Below are positions 44,354 through 53,336 of a stretch of 64,000 nucleotides of DNA, in pieces. Location: assembly GCA_900465665.1 (NCBI GenBank), contig UBJO01000008.1:1-64000 (forward strand), written 5' to 3'. This DNA comes from Hyphomicrobiales bacterium (GTDB lineage Bacteria > Pseudomonadota > Alphaproteobacteria > Rhizobiales > Rhizobiaceae). A model generated the notes under the pieces. The model did not search any database. It was not told the DNA's origin and saw nothing but the letters and a program-made list of their open reading frames with translations. Each line of letters opens with the position of its first letter. The stretch's first letter is position 1. The translations under genes and the position numbers were made by a program.

Positions 44354-45244
44354 ATGACCAGCATTCTCACGAACAACTCCGCAATGGCAGCGCTGCAGAC
44401 GCTCCGTAGCGTCAACAGCAACCTCTCGGACACGCAGAGCGCTGTGTCGTCTGGTCTCCGCGTCGGCAAGGCTTCTGACAACGCCGCTTACTGGTCGATT
44501 GCTACGACCATGAAGTCCGACAACGGCGCTCTGTCGGCCGTTTCCGACGCTCTCGGCATGGGCGCCGCCAAGGTCGACACGGCTTACACCGCCGTTCAGA
44601 GCTCGATCGACGTCGTATCCGAGATCAAGGCCAAGCTCGTTGCCGCGACCGAAGACGGCGTCGACAAGAGCAAGATCAATGACGAAATCAAGCAGCTTCA
44701 GAAGCAGCTGGAAAGCATTTCGGCATCGGCTTCGTTCAACGGCGAAAACTGGGTTTCCAGCTCCGGCACCGGCAAGACCATGTCCGTCGTTTCCTCGTTC
44801 ATCCGCGATGCCACCGGTGGCGTCAGCGTCAGCACGTCTGGCTACACGGCCGGCGCAAACGACCTGCTGTTCGCTGGCGGTTCGGGCATCCTCGACCGTG
44901 ATGGCACGGGTACCATCACCGAATCGATGTCCACCTTCTCGATCACCACCACGAACACCAAGGGTGACATCGACGGCCTGATCACCGACGCTGAAAGCGC
45001 GCTGAAGGACATGACCTCGCTCGGCTCCAAGCTCGGCTCGCTGCAGAAGGGTATCGATCTGCAGACGGACTTCGTTTCTAAGCTCTCCGACTCGATCGAC
45101 TCCGGCGTTGGCCGCCTCGTCGATGCGGACATGGAAGAAGAGTCCAGCAAGCTTTCGGCACTCCAGACCCAGCAGCAGCTCGCTGTTCAGTCGCTGTCGA
45201 TCGCCAACTCCTCGTCGCAGAACATCCTCTCGCTGTTCCGCTAA
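44354..45244 (+). CDS. flaB: Flagellin FlaB
   Basis: The 296-residue filament protein is a near copy of FlaA; differences cluster in the central variable region (about 150-205) and at scattered synonymous sites. The ATG at 44354 follows GGGG by nine bases. It has its own leader and terminator, so it is probably a separate transcript. Confidence 0.96.
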   Translation: MTSILTNNSAMAALQTLRSVNSNLSDTQSAVSSGLRVGKASDNAAYWSIATTMKSDNGALSAVSDALGMGAAKVDTAYTAVQSSIDVVSEIKAKLVAATEDGVDKSKINDEIKQLQKQLESISASASFNGENWVSSSGTGKTMSVVSSFIRDATGGVSVSTSGYTAGANDLLFAGGSGILDRDGTGTITESMSTFSITTTNTKGDIDGLITDAESALKDMTSLGSKLGSLQKGIDLQTDFVSKLSDSIDSGVGRLVDADMEEESSKLSALQTQQQLAVQSLSIANSSSQNILSLFR

Positions 45245-45306
45245 AATCGCCGGCGCCAGGCGCCAGCGAAGGAATACGCCGCCGCTTCTGCGGGTGGTTT
45301 TCGAAA

Positions 45307-45334
45307 GTCGCGCTCTCCGGAGCGCGGCTTTTTT
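45307..45334 (+). terminator. Terminator after flaB
   Basis: A 9-bp stem GTCGCGCTC / GAGCGCGGC (one G-U pair) with loop TCCG is followed by six T residues. Confidence 0.9.
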
Positions 45335-45341
45335 ATTGCCG

Positions 45342-45358
45342 TTAACTTTTTGTTAACC
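45342..45358 (+). promoter_or_regulatory. CtrA-type site upstream of the third flagellin gene
   Basis: TTAACTTTTTGTTAACC: TTAA, seven bases, TTAACC. A second, imperfect pair (TTAA, eight bases, TTAACC) follows at 45382-45399. Confidence 0.6.
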
Positions 45359-45420
45359 AAACTCATGTCTTGTGGCCATCATTAAACGGTATGTTAACCA
45401 AGCTTAAGAAGCGGTTAGCA

Positions 45421-45465
45421 GGCATGAGGCTGATGAACCGTACCCGGCGGTGGACCGGGATGTCC
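45421..45465 (+). promoter_or_regulatory. Leader element of the third flagellin gene
   Basis: GGCATGA at 45421-45427, a 5-bp hairpin CCCGG / CCGGG (45443-45447 and 45455-45459, loop of seven), then GATGTCC. Here the frame from the ATG stops after four codons, well before the gene. Confidence 0.55.
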
Positions 45466-45504
45466 CTTTTTTAAAATAGTTTGCCAACAAGGGGCGCTCT
45501 TTTC

Positions 45505-46413
45505 ATGTCAAGCATTTTGACCAACGTCGCGGCGATGTCCGCACTTCAGACACTCCGTGGCATCAACACCAATCTTGAGACGACGCAGGGCAATGTGTCT
45601 TCGGGATATCGCGTCGCCGAAGCCAAGGACAATGCCGCCTACTGGTCGATCGCAACCACGATGCGTTCGGACAACAAGGCCCTCTCCGCCGTCTCCGACG
45701 CGCTCGGCCTGGGTGCCGCCAAGGTCGATACCGCCTATGCCGCCATGGATAATGCCATCAACATCGTCAGCGAAATCAAGGCCAAGGTTGTCGCGGCCAC
45801 CGAAAACGGTGTCGACAAGACCAAGATCCAGGACGAGATCGGGCAGCTCCAGCAGCAACTGTTGAGCGTCGCGCAGTCCGCATCCTTCTCCGGTGAGAAC
45901 TGGGTGGCTGGCAACGGCACGAAGAGCGTCGTGTCATCCTTCGTTCGCGGCGCGAATGGCGAGGTTTCTGTTCAGACGACTGATTACAATCTCGACGACA
46001 GCGCTAGTGGAAACGTGCTCTTCGGCATGCAGGCGACCGGCGAAATCGACACCACGACCGGCGTCATCGGTTCGGAATATGGCTCCTACGGCTCGATCTA
46101 CAACATGGACATCTCGGACCTCAGCGTGGAGGATCTGAACACGACGCTTAGCAACGTCGAAACCGGTCTGAGCGCGCTTACCAAGGCCGCTTCGCAGCTG
46201 GGATCGATCTCCACCCGTATCGACCTCCAGGACAGCTTCGTTTCCAATCTCAGCGACTCGATCGATTCAGGCGTGGGCCGTCTCGTCGATGCCGACATGG
46301 AAGAGGAATCGAGCAAGCTCACGGCGCTCCAGACACAGCAGCAGCTAGCAATTCAGTCGCTGTCGATCGCCAATTCGAGCGCTCAGAACATCCTTACGCT
46401 GTTCCAGAACTAA
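45505..46413 (+). CDS. fla: Flagellin, third of four
   Basis: The 302-residue flagellin has N-terminus MSSILTNVAAMSALQTLRGI and C-terminus LTALQTQQQLAIQSLSIANS with AQNILTLFQN. It is clearly related to FlaA/FlaB but diverged across the whole length, with its own variable centre. By the Sinorhizobium order it would be FlaD, by the Rhizobium leguminosarum order FlaC, so no letter is assigned. The ATG at 45505 follows GGGG. Confidence 0.94.
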   Translation: MSSILTNVAAMSALQTLRGINTNLETTQGNVSSGYRVAEAKDNAAYWSIATTMRSDNKALSAVSDALGLGAAKVDTAYAAMDNAINIVSEIKAKVVAATENGVDKTKIQDEIGQLQQQLLSVAQSASFSGENWVAGNGTKSVVSSFVRGANGEVSVQTTDYNLDDSASGNVLFGMQATGEIDTTTGVIGSEYGSYGSIYNMDISDLSVEDLNTTLSNVETGLSALTKAASQLGSISTRIDLQDSFVSNLSDSIDSGVGRLVDADMEEESSKLTALQTQQQLAIQSLSIANSSAQNILTLFQN

Positions 46414-46462
46414 GTTGGTCCAAAGGCGTCATCGACGCCGTGAAGACAAGCGTCAGAGCCTT

Positions 46463-46501
46463 GAAAGCCGTCTCGAAAGATGCGGCTTTCTCTTTGTTTT
46501 T
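46463..46501 (+). terminator. Terminator after the third flagellin gene
   Basis: GAAAGCCG (46463-46470) pairs with CGGCTTTC (46483-46490), with an inner TCT/AGA helix and a two-base bulge, followed by TCTTTGTTTTT. Confidence 0.85.
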
Positions 46502-46573
46502 GAAAAGAGAATCAAGGTTGCGCGAGGCTTGCGGGACCGTTTGTCGGCTACTTGCGCTGGCTGTGGGCCTTGG

Positions 46574-46587
46574 TTAACTTCACTTAA
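46574..46587 (+). promoter_or_regulatory. Imperfect CtrA-like pair upstream of the fourth flagellin gene
   Basis: TTAACTTCACTTAA has two TTAA boxes with six instead of seven bases between them. Confidence 0.35.
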
Positions 46588-46634
46588 GAATTGATTTGTT
46601 TAGCGACGAGCCGATCGGAAAAAGTCCGGTTGGC

Positions 46635-46677
46635 GGCATGAAGCCACGCCTGTCGCTGCCGGCGGTCCGGTCTATCC
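46635..46677 (+). promoter_or_regulatory. Leader element of the fourth flagellin gene
   Basis: GGCATGA at 46635-46641 and a hairpin GCCGG / CCGGT (46658-46662 and 46667-46671, loop CGGT), followed by TCTATCC instead of ATGTCC. The ATG is 68 bases after the box. Confidence 0.5.
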
Positions 46678-46702
46678 TCTCCTCTACCATAGAGCTTCAA
46701 AC

Positions 46703-47668
46703 ATGACCTATCGAATCACCAGCTCCGCCCAGGTAAACGCTCTCGCCGCATTGCGGATCATCAACAAGGAAGCAGCGACGACCCAGCAGCAGGTATCATC
46801 GGGCATGCGCGTCGAAACGGCGGCGGATGACGCGACCTACTGGTCCTTTGCGAGCGTCTTGCGCTCCGATGGCAGCTCCATGACCAACATTCACGACGCG
46901 CTCGGCGTTGGTGCCTCCAAGGTCGACACGGCCTATACCGCGATGGACAGCCTCATCGATCAGCTGAGCAGCATCCGCTCTACACTTGTCAGCGCCAAGG
47001 AAGACGGCGTCGACAAGGAAAAGCTAAACACGACGATTGAGCAGCTCAAGCAGCAGATGCAGACGACGGTTCAGTCGACCAGCATCGCGGGTGAAAACTG
47101 GCTGTTCAACCAGGATACAACGCTGACCACTTCGCGTTCGGTCATCGGTGGCTTCACGCGGGCGCCGACGGGCGAGTATCAGCCGCAGAACATCAGCTTC
47201 CCGGCTGATCAGACCGTCATGATCGACACCAGCAACGCCAATCGCGGCCTGCTGACCAAGTCCGTCGATGCCAGCGCCTTGAACGACACCGGTTCGACCG
47301 CGCCGCGCAACTACTATCTGCTCAATGCCGGATCGGTCACTGGCGCCGACGGTGACGAGATCAAGCTCGACAACAATACGACGACCGAGCAGGTCGACGA
47401 CATGATGGCTGTTGTCGACAAGCTTCTTTCGACGCTGACCACAACCGCGGCCGGCCTCGGCACGATGAGCGCCCGCATCAACGACCGCATCGACTACACG
47501 GCAAACATGGCCGACTTGATCGACAAGAACGTCGGTGCGCTTGTTGATACCGATATGGACGAGGCGTCCGTGCGCCAGACGGCATTGCAGACGCAGCAGA
47601 AGATGGGCGTGCAGGCGGTTTCGATCCTGAACACCGCTGCCAGCAAGGTTCTGCTCCTGCTGCAGTGA
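46703..47668 (+). CDS. fla: Divergent flagellin, fourth of four
   Basis: The 321-residue flagellin is the most diverged of the set: N-terminus MTYRITSSAQVNALAALRII, and at the C-terminus VRQTALQTQQKMGVQAVSIL, ending LLLLQ. The heptad-rich ends are kept, so it should still polymerise, perhaps as a minor filament protein. The ribosome binding site (AGAG) is weaker than in the other three. It could be FlaC (Sinorhizobium order) or FlaD (R. leguminosarum order). Confidence 0.9.
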   Translation: MTYRITSSAQVNALAALRIINKEAATTQQQVSSGMRVETAADDATYWSFASVLRSDGSSMTNIHDALGVGASKVDTAYTAMDSLIDQLSSIRSTLVSAKEDGVDKEKLNTTIEQLKQQMQTTVQSTSIAGENWLFNQDTTLTTSRSVIGGFTRAPTGEYQPQNISFPADQTVMIDTSNANRGLLTKSVDASALNDTGSTAPRNYYLLNAGSVTGADGDEIKLDNNTTTEQVDDMMAVVDKLLSTLTTTAAGLGTMSARINDRIDYTANMADLIDKNVGALVDTDMDEASVRQTALQTQQKMGVQAVSILNTAASKVLLLLQ

Positions 47669-47713
47669 TTTGCGAACCGCCGTCGTGCGCTATGCGGCGG
47701 CGCCCTTCATCTT

Positions 47714-47736
47714 CGCACAAGTTTGGCCTCCTAGGG
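47714..47736 (+). promoter_or_regulatory. CAAG-N9-CTA promoter-like element of the FliH-like/motB unit
   Basis: CGCACAAG, nine bases, CTAGGG (47731-47736). Eleven of the first twelve bases match the fliF element (CGCACAAGTTT). It lies about 100 bases before the next start. Confidence 0.5.
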
Positions 47737-47836
47737 TCAGGGACAACGGGCGTGGTGAAAAACCGCGCGAAAGATTTGTTTGGTGCAATGTGAGGCGCGG
47801 CATGTCGCAGGCTTCTGCTGATACGAGGTGGGTTGA

Positions 47837-48478
47837 GTGAGCGCGCTGCTGTCTCGTCTGAAAGACTTCGGCGAACCCGCCGTCGCCGCCCCATCAGTGG
47901 CCGATACGCCTCTTTCCGACGATTTCGGAGGCTTCGGCGGTTTTGACGACATCGCACCCGAACCGGTAGTCGATATCGAGGCGGAACGCCGCGATGCCAA
48001 CGCCATGGGCGAGGCCAAGGCGACCGCCGAGCTCACGGAGAAATTCGAGGCTGAGGCGCAGACCGTTGCCCTTGTCCACCAGCGCGAAATCGAAGAGCTG
48101 CGTAACAGTTACGAGACCGAGATCGCCGAGTTGGTCGCATCGCGGATCAACGCAATCTCCACCGAGGTCGCGGATCTTGTGAGTGCAACAGTCGCCCGCA
48201 CGCTGGCGCCTGTCCTGACCGAAGCGCTTGCCGAAAAAGCTGCCATCGAACTGGCCGCACAGCTTCGCGAAGCCGTTCTGGACGGCGAGATCGGCACGAT
48301 CACCGTCAAAGGCCCGGAAAAGCTGTTCAATATCTTGAAGAACGAACTCGGCGAGAAGGCAGACCTGCTGCGGCATCACGAAAACGACGACATCGACCTG
48401 ATCGCCGAGTTTGATGACTCGGTACTCGTAACCCGCATGTCTGCCTGGGCGGCGAGCGTCAAGAAAGTTCTGGAATGA
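47837..48478 (+). CDS. FliH-like flagellar protein (candidate export-ATPase regulator)
   Basis: The 213-residue protein has a disordered, Gly/Asp-rich N-terminus, a long charged helix (about 50-125) and a small C-terminal domain ([35 protein letters not shown]). This layout matches FliH/YscL-type stalk proteins that hold FliI, and no other fliH candidate is present. The family assignment is by architecture only. A GTG start at 47837 follows GAGGTGGG. Its stop overlaps motB (ATGA). Confidence 0.65.
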   Translation: MSALLSRLKDFGEPAVAAPSVADTPLSDDFGGFGGFDDIAPEPVVDIEAERRDANAMGEAKATAELTEKFEAEAQTVALVHQREIEELRNSYETEIAELVASRINAISTEVADLVSATVARTLAPVLTEALAEKAAIELAAQLREAVLDGEIGTITVKGPEKLFNILKNELGEKADLLRHHENDDIDLIAEFDDSVLVTRMSAWAASVKKVLE

Positions 48479-49734
48479 GCGACAGCGAAAATCATCACCA
48501 CGGCAAGAACGAGGTCATCATCATCAAGCGACATGGTGGTGGTGATCACGATGGCGCCCATGGTGGCGCCTGGAAAATCGCCTATGCCGACTTCATGACC
48601 GCGCTGATGGCGTTCTTCCTCGTCATGTGGCTGGTCAATGCTGCCAACGAGGAAACCAAGGCCTCCGTCGCCACCTATTTCAACCCGATCAAGCTCTCGG
48701 ACGAAAAGCCGACCGAGAAGGGCTTGAAAAAGCCGGTCGACCAGGCTGACGGGCAGGAGAAGGCCGACAAGTCGAAGGAAAAAGAGGACCAGCCGAACCA
48801 GGGCGCGTCCGCTGCCAGCGGTGAGGATGAAACCTCGACGTCTGGCGACCAGAAGAACTATTCCGAAGCGGATTTCTTCGAAAACCCCTACTCGGTCCTT
48901 GCTGAGATCGCCCAGGAAGTGGGTCAGCAGGCCAATGTCAGCGCCAAGGGCGAGGGCGGTGCGGCTGATTCCGGCCCTGCGACCGGTGCCGATGGTGGTG
49001 AAGCCTATCGCGACCCGTTCGATCCGGATTTCTGGACGAAGCAGATCGAGGTGACGCGCGCCGACAAGACGCAAGCCGACGATCCGGCCAAGCAGGCGAT
49101 CGAGCTCGCCAAGGCCGAAGACGCGAAGGCCGAGCAGGCGGCTGCAAAGCCGGCAGACCTTCAGAACCCTGAAGCGGCGGACAAGACCACCGACAAGACG
49201 AGTGACAAGACCGCTGACAAGGATGGCATAGCGCCTGACACGCAGACCCCTGAGCAAAAAGCGGTCGAGCAGCAGCAGGAAGCCAAGGATCTCCAGCAGC
49301 AGATCGCCCAGCAGATCGGCGGTATCGCCGGCAAGCTCGCCGAAGGCTTGACCGTCACCCCGGCGGAGGGCGGCCTCTTGGTCAGCATTTCCGACCAGAG
49401 CGACGATTCCATGTTCAACGTCGGCTCCGCCGTACCGCGCCGGGAAATGGTCCTCGCGATGCAGAAGATCGGCGAAGTGCTGAAGGAGAAGAATGGCGTC
49501 GTCGCCATTCGCGGCCATACCGACGGTCGCCAGTACAAGGGCGAGAACGAGAACTGGCGCCTTTCGATGGATCGCGCCCAGGCCGCCTATTACATGATGG
49601 TGCGCGGCGGGCTGGATGAGAAGCGCGTCTCGCAGGTCTCCGGCTTTGCCGACCGCAAGCTCAAGGACGCCGCCGATCCGTTCAACGCGTCCAACCGTCG
49701 TATCGAAATTCTTCTCCAGGCCGATCAGGGATAA
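48475..49734 (+). CDS. motB: Flagellar stator protein MotB
   Basis: The 419-residue stator protein has one membrane segment (about 38-57) with the proton-binding D39 ([12 protein letters not shown]). An unusually long, Lys/Asp/Gln-rich periplasmic linker (about 75-260) and an OmpA-like peptidoglycan-binding domain (about 280-415; [20 protein letters not shown]) follow. The long linker is typical of rhizobial MotB, which works with MotC. Confidence 0.96.
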   Translation: MSDSENHHHGKNEVIIIKRHGGGDHDGAHGGAWKIAYADFMTALMAFFLVMWLVNAANEETKASVATYFNPIKLSDEKPTEKGLKKPVDQADGQEKADKSKEKEDQPNQGASAASGEDETSTSGDQKNYSEADFFENPYSVLAEIAQEVGQQANVSAKGEGGAADSGPATGADGGEAYRDPFDPDFWTKQIEVTRADKTQADDPAKQAIELAKAEDAKAEQAAAKPADLQNPEAADKTTDKTSDKTADKDGIAPDTQTPEQKAVEQQQEAKDLQQQIAQQIGGIAGKLAEGLTVTPAEGGLLVSISDQSDDSMFNVGSAVPRREMVLAMQKIGEVLKEKNGVVAIRGHTDGRQYKGENENWRLSMDRAQAAYYMMVRGGLDEKRVSQVSGFADRKLKDAADPFNASNRRIEILLQADQG

Positions 49735-49737
49735 TCG

Positions 49738-51234
49738 ATGAAGCGCCGGCAGCACAGGCATCTTCTGCCCCTCGCTTTCAGCCTTGCGCTGACGGCGACC
49801 GGCGTCGTGCGCGCGGAAGAAGCGGCAGCGCCCGCCGCCCATGCCGAGACGCCGGCCGGACACGCCCCGGCACCAGCCGAAACACCGGCGGTCGGGCATG
49901 CGGAAACATCCGCAGAGCCGCCGGCAGCGCATGCGGAGACGCCAGCACCCACCGAAGCGCAAGCATCGTCTGCCGGACACGGCGACGCGGCGGCGCCTGC
50001 CGAGGCGTTACCCATCGTCCCGACGACGGACGATAGCGGCGACACAGCCCCCTACAAGATGCTGCGCTCGCTGCAGTTCGTGCAGGATTCCGTCGTGCTC
50101 GGCGACCATTCCGCCAGCGAGATGCAGCGCTTCATGCTTGGCACGATCGACAAGCGCTTGCGCGCCGTCGACCCAGCCGTGTTCGATGACGACCGCAATG
50201 TCGATGCCGCATTGATCTACGCGATGAGCGGCGGCAATCCGCAAACGCTGGAATATCTTGTGGCGCGCGACGTCAACGGCTATTTCGACAACCGCGTGAC
50301 TGACATCCTACGCAAATATCTGAGCGGCAAGGGCCTCCTTGTCGCCAAGACGCTGGTCGATACCGCGCAGGAATATAAGGACAAGAAGATCGGTCCCTAT
50401 CTGGCGCTGGTCGGCGGCAATGTCACGATCGCCAAGAGCCCGGAAGAAGCGCTGAAGCTCTACGATCTCGCGCGCCTTAATGCGCCCGGCACGATCATCG
50501 AAGAAGCGGCTCTCCGCCGCTCGGTCGCGATCTGCGTCGACAAGGGGCTGGTCGACCAGGGGCTGCAATATTCGCAGCGCTATGTCCGTCGCTTCCTGCA
50601 CTCGCCCTATGCCAGCCAGTTCGCCGATCTTTTCGTGAAGCTGCTCGTCGATCACGATCATGATGTGAAGCCGGATGATGTCATCGGCATCCTCTCTTTC
50701 ATGGATGATGCGCGTCAGCGCGAAATCTATCTGCGCATTGCGCGTGCTGCCGCGATCGCGGGCAAGGGCGAACTCGCCCGCATGGCCGCCGGCCGCGCGC
50801 AGGCATTGTCTGGCGACAACAACAACGCCTTTGGCGCACTGGCCGATTTCTACGGCGGCATGGCCGCGATCCCGACGGACAAGATCGATACCGCCGCGCG
50901 CGATATCTCGACGATCGCCGACAAGGCGCTTTCCCCACGCGACCAGATCTTGCGAGCTGCTGCGCGCTCAGTGGCCGAGCAGGTGCTTCGACAACCAGAC
51001 GCTGCAAGCCTGACGCAAGGCTCTGCTAATACACCAGATGGTCAAGAAGCCAGTTCTGAACAGGCGGCCGGGGGAGGATCGGCCGGAGAGGGGGCGGTTC
51101 CCGACGCCGCGCCGGCAGCCGGATCGCAGTCAGCTGATCCACAGAACGCCGACCCCGCATTCAGCTCATTTGTGACCTCGAGCCGCTCTCAGCTGGATGA
51201 GATCGACGGCCTTTTGAACAAAGAAAGCAATTGA
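49738..51234 (+). CDS. motC: Periplasmic motility protein MotC
   Basis: The 498-residue secreted protein has a signal peptide (to about residue 26), a low-complexity Ala/Pro/His/Glu region (about 27-85) and a helical repeat-like body (about 95-420), then another disordered Ala/Ser tail. In Sinorhizobium, MotC binds the periplasmic part of MotB and is needed for rotation. It lies three bases after motB and directly before fliK. Confidence 0.93.
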   Translation: MKRRQHRHLLPLAFSLALTATGVVRAEEAAAPAAHAETPAGHAPAPAETPAVGHAETSAEPPAAHAETPAPTEAQASSAGHGDAAAPAEALPIVPTTDDSGDTAPYKMLRSLQFVQDSVVLGDHSASEMQRFMLGTIDKRLRAVDPAVFDDDRNVDAALIYAMSGGNPQTLEYLVARDVNGYFDNRVTDILRKYLSGKGLLVAKTLVDTAQEYKDKKIGPYLALVGGNVTIAKSPEEALKLYDLARLNAPGTIIEEAALRRSVAICVDKGLVDQGLQYSQRYVRRFLHSPYASQFADLFVKLLVDHDHDVKPDDVIGILSFMDDARQREIYLRIARAAAIAGKGELARMAAGRAQALSGDNNNAFGALADFYGGMAAIPTDKIDTAARDISTIADKALSPRDQILRAAARSVAEQVLRQPDAASLTQGSANTPDGQEASSEQAAGGGSAGEGAVPDAAPAAGSQSADPQNADPAFSSFVTSSRSQLDEIDGLLNKESN

Positions 51235-51235
51235 T

Positions 51236-52657
51236 ATGATGGATATCAGCGTTCCGGCTGGAGCCGCGGATGCCGCCGCAGGCGCAAAGGCCGGCCGGCC
51301 GGCCGGCAAGGGTTCGGACACGGACAGCAGCGGTGGCTTCTCGGACGTCCTCAACAAGGCGAATGCCAATTCCGACCGCAACCCGGGCGCCAAGGCCGAT
51401 GGCCAGCAGCCGGCCGGCACTGCCGATGGCGGCAATGGCGCCGTTGGCTCGGCACCGCACCGGCAGAACCCGAAGGCTGTGATCGATCTCGGCAACTCGG
51501 CCGCACTGGCGCAGGCGGAAGCCGATGCGACGACGGCCAATGCCGGCAAGGACGTTCAGAAGACGGGCCGCGTCGATATCAAGTCGCTGCGCAAGCAGAT
51601 CGACGACACAAAGGTCGATGGTACGGCCGAAGACGTTGCCGACAAGATCGCCGCGCCGACATCCAAGGATGACAAGACAGGCAAGCCGGTCAAGACCGAG
51701 GCCAAGCCCGGAGCGGCCGACGACAGTGCTGTCTCGGACGTCCTGAGCATGCTCGGAAACGCGCCGGTCGATAGCGCATCGGTCGCCGCTGCGGCATTGT
51801 TCGGACAGCAGGCGCAGGACACCGCGCCTACCGACGCCAAGGACAAGTCTTCCGGCAAGCAGAAGTCCAAGGGTGACGCCGTCGCCGATGTTGCCAGCGC
51901 CTTGACCTCGGCCAGCGACGCCGCGTCCGACGTGGACATGCCTGGCGCGACCGCAGCCGGCGATACGGTTGGCCAGACCTTCCGGCTGACGCGCGCAGAC
52001 AGCCGTGGCACATCCATGGACATGCATCTCGGCATCGAGAAGGATGCGGCTGACGTTGGCGGAAAGGCGAATGTCGAGACGGTCACGATCCTCGATTCCC
52101 GCCGCTATATCGGCCTCGCGCAGAACACCAATTCCGCGGCTGTCACGGCGGCGATCGCCGGCGACAAGGAGTGGGCGCACGCCATGCAGGCTTCGTCGTC
52201 CCTGTCGAACGCAGCTGAGCTCAGCAGCACCGGCAAGGTCGTCAACACGCTCAAGATCCAGATGAACCCGATCGATCTCGGCCTCGTCACCGCGACGCTC
52301 AGGCTGCAGGGTGATACGCTGAACGTCGATCTCAAGGTCGAGACCGCAGCCGCCTACAGGCAGCTCAGGGAAGACCACACGAAGATGCTGGAGTCTCTGC
52401 GCAGTCAGGGCTACGCCATCGACGGCGTGAGCGTCAGCATGGAGCCGGTCGCTAACACCGATACCAGCAGCCAGGCGAACGCGCAGAGCGGCTCGCAGCA
52501 GGGCTCCGCCCAGGGGCAGGGCGGCGAGGCGCGCGAGCGCCAAAATCAAACAGGCCAGCGCAGTGCAGGGGGCTTCAATGTTACAGGTGAGAGCGACGCT
52601 ACGAGCGCTTCTTCTGGCTCCTCTGGCAGCGGCAGCGCTGGCGACGTATACCTCTGA
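51236..52657 (+). CDS. fliK: Hook-length control protein FliK (formerly MotD)
   Basis: The 473-residue protein is mostly disordered (Ala, Gly, Asp, Lys; about 1-330) and has a FliK C-terminal domain at about 335-410 (IQMNPIDLGLVTATLRLQGD, KMLESLRSQGYAIDGVSVSM). It measures hook length and triggers the FlhB switch. Its last 80 bases are overlapped by the next gene in another frame. Confidence 0.9.
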   Translation: MMDISVPAGAADAAAGAKAGRPAGKGSDTDSSGGFSDVLNKANANSDRNPGAKADGQQPAGTADGGNGAVGSAPHRQNPKAVIDLGNSAALAQAEADATTANAGKDVQKTGRVDIKSLRKQIDDTKVDGTAEDVADKIAAPTSKDDKTGKPVKTEAKPGAADDSAVSDVLSMLGNAPVDSASVAAAALFGQQAQDTAPTDAKDKSSGKQKSKGDAVADVASALTSASDAASDVDMPGATAAGDTVGQTFRLTRADSRGTSMDMHLGIEKDAADVGGKANVETVTILDSRRYIGLAQNTNSAAVTAAIAGDKEWAHAMQASSSLSNAAELSSTGKVVNTLKIQMNPIDLGLVTATLRLQGDTLNVDLKVETAAAYRQLREDHTKMLESLRSQGYAIDGVSVSMEPVANTDTSSQANAQSGSQQGSAQGQGGEARERQNQTGQRSAGGFNVTGESDATSASSGSSGSGSAGDVYL

Positions 52658-53162
52658 CGCGCGGGCGTCCGATGGCGCCTGCGAGCAGGAGATCCAGTCG
52701 GCCGCGCTGAAGTACGGTATCCCCGAGGGCATCCTCTATTCCGTCGGATTGACCGAAACGGGCCGCAAGGGTTCGCTCTACCCCTATGCGTTGAACATAG
52801 AGGGCAAGCCCTTCTTCCCACCCTCGGAGCGCGATGCGCTGAGGCAGGTGGATACGGCTCACAGGTCAGGCGCAAAGCTGATCGACGTCGGCTGCATGCA
52901 GATCAACCAGTTCTACCACGGGGAGAATTTTCGGTCGTTGGAGGAGATGTTCGACCCCCGTACCAATGTGGAATACGCGGCACGGTTCCTGAAGAACCTG
53001 CACGATCGCCACGAGACCTGGACCATGGCGGTCGCCCGCTACCACGCCGGCCCCAATAATGACCCCGCGCAGAAGCAATATGTCTGCCGCGTCATCGCCA
53101 ATCTGGTCGCCACGGGCTATGGGAAATGGACTCCCAACGCGAGCAATTTTTGTCGTAGCTAA
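52578..53162 (+). CDS. Secreted lytic transglycosylase
   Basis: The 194-residue protein has a signal peptide (LRALLLAPLAAAALATYTSD) and an SLT-type muramidase domain (GIPEGILYSVGLTETGRKG with the catalytic Glu, VGCMQINQFYH, ARYHAGPNN). It probably opens the peptidoglycan for the rod, a job done elsewhere by the muramidase half of FlgJ. The ATG at 52578 has GGGGG seven bases upstream and lies inside fliK; no later Met would keep the signal peptide. Confidence 0.88.
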   Translation: MLQVRATLRALLLAPLAAAALATYTSDARASDGACEQEIQSAALKYGIPEGILYSVGLTETGRKGSLYPYALNIEGKPFFPPSERDALRQVDTAHRSGAKLIDVGCMQINQFYHGENFRSLEEMFDPRTNVEYAARFLKNLHDRHETWTMAVARYHAGPNNDPAQKQYVCRVIANLVATGYGKWTPNASNFCRS

Positions 53163-53336
53163 CTCGCCCAAAGATAGCGAAAAAAGAACAAACCGGAAAT
53201 GTGTCATAATATGGCAAGAATTCGGGCCAATGTGGCAAGGCAAGTCACAATTTAGGACACGTTAACTTTTCCACGAAACTTTTGTGTGCATAATTCTGCC
53301 TACCCACTAAATGTAGAGCAAATCGGGGGGCAATTC

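Noticed and set aside
43100..46680. Sigma-28 or sigma-54 promoters for the flagellin genes
   Set aside because: GCCGAACC in the flaA leader recalls a sigma-28 -10 box and TGGCAT a sigma-54 -24 box, but the partner boxes at the proper spacing are absent in all copies, and rhizobial flagellin genes are not known to use these factors.
47682..47703. CCGCCG/CGGCGG hairpin after the fourth flagellin gene as terminator
   Set aside because: No T run follows, unlike the clear terminators of the other three flagellin genes.
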